Part shown: positions 58,847 through 64,000 of the stretch, piece after piece | Position numbering within the stretch: the first letter of the stretch is position 1 | How the letters are laid out: every line of letters begins with the position of its first letter | Source of the DNA: Luteimonas sp. | Lineage (GTDB): Bacteria > Pseudomonadota > Gammaproteobacteria > Xanthomonadales > Xanthomonadaceae | Direction of reading: 5' to 3' | DNA: 64,000 bases | NCBI GenBank assembly: GCA_024707405.1 | Contig: JANPZU010000008.1 | Span: 1 to 64,000, forward strand | Notes under the pieces: model-generated | Told to the model about the DNA's origin: nothing | Seen by the model: the letters and a program-made list of their open reading frames with translations, nothing else | The model's database searches: none | Program-made: the position numbers and the translations under genes

Positions 58847-59020
58847 AGAATTGGCAACCCGCGCAAGGTTCACCGAGGAGAATGCCACGGCGGTGTTCGA
58901 CGAATATTGCGCGGCGGGCGTCGACTTCACCCAGCCATTGACCTACAAGCCACAGGGTATACGGGGTTCGGCTTCCGCCCGATCGACGGGCACCGGATCA
59001 TGTCCGGTAAGGAGCTCTAG
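58847..59020 (+). pseudogene. Remnant of a VOC/glyoxalase-family gene
   Basis: ATRARFTEENATAVFDEYCA and GVDFTQPLTYKPQG read in one frame, then GFGFRPIDGHRIMSGKEL to TAG 59020 in the next, separated by a one-base shift near 58958. The ending resembles the last strand of glyoxalase/bleomycin-resistance (VOC) proteins. The 5' part is missing where the array begins, so array growth or deletion removed it. Confidence 0.65.
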
Positions 59021-59251
59021 TCTCGCCCTCGCCTGTCATTTTCCTGCCCGCCTGCTGCCAGCGGGCCTCGTCCGCGTCGCGTGCATCACGGCCCCAGGCG
59101 CCAAGTCCATCGCTGTCAGCCCGTCCGAACGCCACCGCGGCGGATCCTCTGCGGAAATGCTGCAAGCGCGCATGTGTCCGCCGGCATGTCTGTGCCATAG
59201 TCCACGGGCTTTCTGTGGTTCCTTGGCATTCAAACCTCGGGGGAGGGATTC
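59021..59251. other. Intergenic region before hppA
   Basis: 231 bp, GC-rich, no gene seen. A CCTGCCCGCCTGCTGCCAGCGGG hairpin-like stretch at about 59043 could end transcription from the array. GGGGGAGGG just before the start codon is the hppA ribosome site. Confidence 0.45.
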
Positions 59252-61306
<2,055 letters not shown>

Positions 61307-61326
61307 CCAGGCCACTGCGCGACACC

Positions 61327-61354
61327 GGAAAGGCGGCCCCAGGGCCGCCTTTTC
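61327..61354 (+). terminator. Terminator after hppA
   Basis: Stem GGAAAGGCGGCCC/GGGCCGCCTTTTCC with T-tract inside the right arm. Confidence 0.75.
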
Positions 61355-61468
61355 CGTATCCGGGCATGCAACCGGGGATGCCGCTGCTGCGGCGCAGCAT
61401 GGAACCGCGTAGAATCCGCGTTCCCTTTTCCATCGGCGGGTCGACCGCCAAGCAACGGAACCGCATCC

Positions 61469-62017
61469 ATGGGCCTCGACCACGTCAGCACCGGCAAGAA
61501 CCCGCCGGACGAAATCAACGTCATCATCGAGATCCCGAAGGACGCCGAGCCGGTCAAGTACGAAGTGGACAAGGAAAGCGGCGCGATCTTCGTCGATCGC
61601 GTGCTGTCCACGCCCATGCGCTACCCCTGCAACTACGGCTACATCCCCAACACCCTGTGCGGCGACGGCGACCCGGCCGACGTGCTGGTGGTGCTGCCGC
61701 TGCCGCTGGTGCCCGGCTCGGTCATCCGCTGCCGCCCGGTCGGCGTGCTGAAGATGACCGACGAGGCCGGCAGCGACGAGAAGATCCTCGCCGTGCCGGT
61801 GACCAAGGTGTTCCAGGGCTATGCCCACGTCGAGAACGTCGACCAGGTGAGCCAGCACTGGCTGGATCGCATCGGTCACTTCTTCGAGCACTACAAGGAT
61901 CTCGAGAAGGGCAAGTGGGTCAAGCTCGACGGCTGGGGCGGCGCCGAGGAAGCGAAGAAGATCCTCGTCTATGCCATCGAGCGCCACAACGCCACGGCCG
62001 GGAAGCCGAAGGACTGA
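61469..62017 (+). CDS. ppa: Inorganic pyrophosphatase
   Basis: 182 residues, soluble family I enzyme hydrolysing PPi to phosphate. Signature DGDPADVLV binds the catalytic Mg ions; N-terminal FVDRVLSTPMRYPCNYGYIP is typical. Having both a soluble and a membrane pyrophosphatase next to the PPi-dependent PFK is notable. Confidence 0.97.
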   Translation: MGLDHVSTGKNPPDEINVIIEIPKDAEPVKYEVDKESGAIFVDRVLSTPMRYPCNYGYIPNTLCGDGDPADVLVVLPLPLVPGSVIRCRPVGVLKMTDEAGSDEKILAVPVTKVFQGYAHVENVDQVSQHWLDRIGHFFEHYKDLEKGKWVKLDGWGGAEEAKKILVYAIERHNATAGKPKD

Positions 62018-62041
62018 TCTCCGAAGCTGGATCCGTGCCAC

Positions 62042-62072
62042 GCAAAAGGCAGGCCAAGGCCTGCCTTTTTGC
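62042..62072 (+). terminator. Rho-independent terminator after ppa
   Basis: Stem GCAAAAGGCAGGCC/GGCCTGCCTTTTTGC, AA loop. Confidence 0.9.
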
Positions 62073-62118
62073 TTTCCCGCACTGCGTGCAGGAGCGGATC
62101 AAGCATCATGATCGAACA

Positions 62119-62715
62119 TCACTGCGGCGCCGGCACCATGCCCGCGCGGTACGGGTAGCGGGTGAAGATCTCCGCCATCGTCGAGTCGATGCTCGCATCC
62201 CGCTGCGCGGCATCCTGCCTGGATGACACGCGCCCGACCGCGACGCCGCCCCAGACCAGCCGGTTCTTCGCCACGTCGACCAGGTCGACGTTCAGCGTGC
62301 CCTCGGTGTAGCGATACACGTGTGTGTCATCGCGCCAGTACGGCATGGCGAAATAGCGATTGGCGCGGTAGCTGTAATACCAGGCGTAGTCCATCGTCGG
62401 CATCGTGCTCACGTCGGTGCGACGCTCGGTGAAGGCATTGATGTTCACCCACAGGTCCGGGTTCTCGCTGGCGAACACGTAGCCACGCGATTCCATCTGC
62501 GTGCGGGCGGCGGCCTTCATCCGTTCGCTGGCGGCGGAGGTATAGCCTTCGCGCTCGATGGCGAGGGGTGAATAGAAGGCGAAGGTGCGGTACTTCGAGA
62601 AGTCCGCCTCCGGATCGGCTTCGGTGGCGATGCGCGGGCCAGTGGCGCAGCCCGTGAGCACGGCGAGGGCGCACAGCACCATCAGCCATGCGGCGATGCG
62701 GTTCTTGGATGTCAT
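62119..62715 (-). CDS. DUF4136 lipoprotein
   Basis: 198 residues with lipobox VLTGC (C24) and the DUF4136 pattern: DFSKYRTFAFYSP near the start and GTLNVDLVDVAKNRLVWGG in the last third, with a Tyr/Trp-rich middle. Probably an outer-membrane-anchored periplasmic protein of unknown role. ATG 62715 starts the signal peptide; the longer frame upstream is Arg/Pro-rich and was rejected. Confidence 0.88.
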   Translation of the reverse strand: MTSKNRIAAWLMVLCALAVLTGCATGPRIATEADPEADFSKYRTFAFYSPLAIEREGYTSAASERMKAAARTQMESRGYVFASENPDLWVNINAFTERRTDVSTMPTMDYAWYYSYRANRYFAMPYWRDDTHVYRYTEGTLNVDLVDVAKNRLVWGGVAVGRVSSRQDAAQRDASIDSTMAEIFTRYPYRAGMVPAPQ

Positions 62716-63019
62716 GTCGGATCTCCCGGTTGGCGGCCTGATCGTGGCCCCCGGCCACGAACTCGTCCCTGAACATACGCGGCAGGGCGTCGAACGGACG
62801 CGATGGCGGGATGAACGGTTCAGCCAGCAGCGGGCCGCGGGCGCAATCGAGCCGACAACACCGGCAAACGATGCCCGCCACCGTGGCATAACGTCCCTTC
62901 CGGCATGCGGCCTACCCTGACCGCATACCTAGAAACACCGTCCATATCGCATCGATCTCTCTCTCCGATCCGATATCCCCTGGCGCCCTTCGGCGCCATC
63001 TTTTTCTCCGGGCATGCCG
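62716..63019. other. Intergenic region between thiC and the DUF4136 gene
   Basis: 304 bp without a supported gene; open frames are shadows. It should contain the promoter of the DUF4136 gene on the minus strand. Confidence 0.5.
62981..63008 (+). terminator. Hairpin with T-tract (+ strand)
   Basis: TGGCGCC-CTTC-GGCGCCA followed by TCTTTTTC. T-tract is on the + side although the adjacent thiC is on the minus strand, so its direction does not fit thiC; it may still serve as a 3' hairpin for thiC mRNA. Confidence 0.45.

Positions 63020-64000
<981 letters not shown>

Overview
The window is GC-rich chromosomal DNA of a gammaproteobacterium, most likely Xanthomonadaceae (Lysobacter/Luteimonas/Pseudoxanthomonas-like). 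I infer this from the gene set and order (mpl-adk-pfp, hppA-ppa, PiuC beside a siderophore receptor) and from the attC type; no marker gene fixes the genus. Three regions are visible: a left core (1-18.4 kb), a gene-cassette array of about 40 kb (18.5-58.8 kb), and a right core (59-64 kb).

Left core: DUF192 lipoprotein, SirB1-like transglutaminase/TPR protein, rubredoxin, thiE-hemL-HAD hydrolase (overlapping stops and starts), an FMN alpha-hydroxy-acid oxidase coupled to PiuC, a TonB-dependent siderophore receptor behind a Fur-box-like site, argD-like aminotransferase, DoxX protein, SDR oxidoreductase, a small kinase-like protein, a DedA-PAP2-LssY-like fusion, a LON-domain protein, mpl, adk and PPi-dependent phosphofructokinase (pfp). 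Right core: H+-pumping pyrophosphatase (hppA), soluble pyrophosphatase (ppa), a DUF4136 lipoprotein and the 3' part of thiC. Pyrophosphate genes therefore flank the array on both sides.

Array: 89 attC sites plus one divergent attC-like site at the left edge, all in one orientation, with no integrase gene in the window (a CALIN, or the distal part of a very large integron). About 64 cassettes carry one small gene, of clearly lower GC than the core. Recognisable products are mostly immunity-like or defence-like: CdiI-type immunity protein, SMI1/KNR4, DUF2185 (Imm33-like), Imm53, DUF4279, DUF6966, DUF1493, two PD-(D/E)XK-like proteins, HEPN-like proteins and a trypsin-like protease. Many others are small membrane proteins, lipoproteins or secreted proteins.

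About 24 cassettes belong to four repeated families (called B, C, D and E here) with no convincing gene. Family B (8 copies) ends in an unusual 116-bp attC whose loop carries a good sigma70-like promoter directed at the next cassette. An IS3-family element has fused two cassettes near the right end, and the array ends in a truncated family D cassette joined to a broken VOC-family gene.

The cassette genes are intimately tied to attC: about 35 use the TAA of the R'' box as stop codon, six read through into attC and gain a 13-residue attC-encoded tail, and the R' box (TTAGG) often sits where a Shine-Dalgarno sequence would be.
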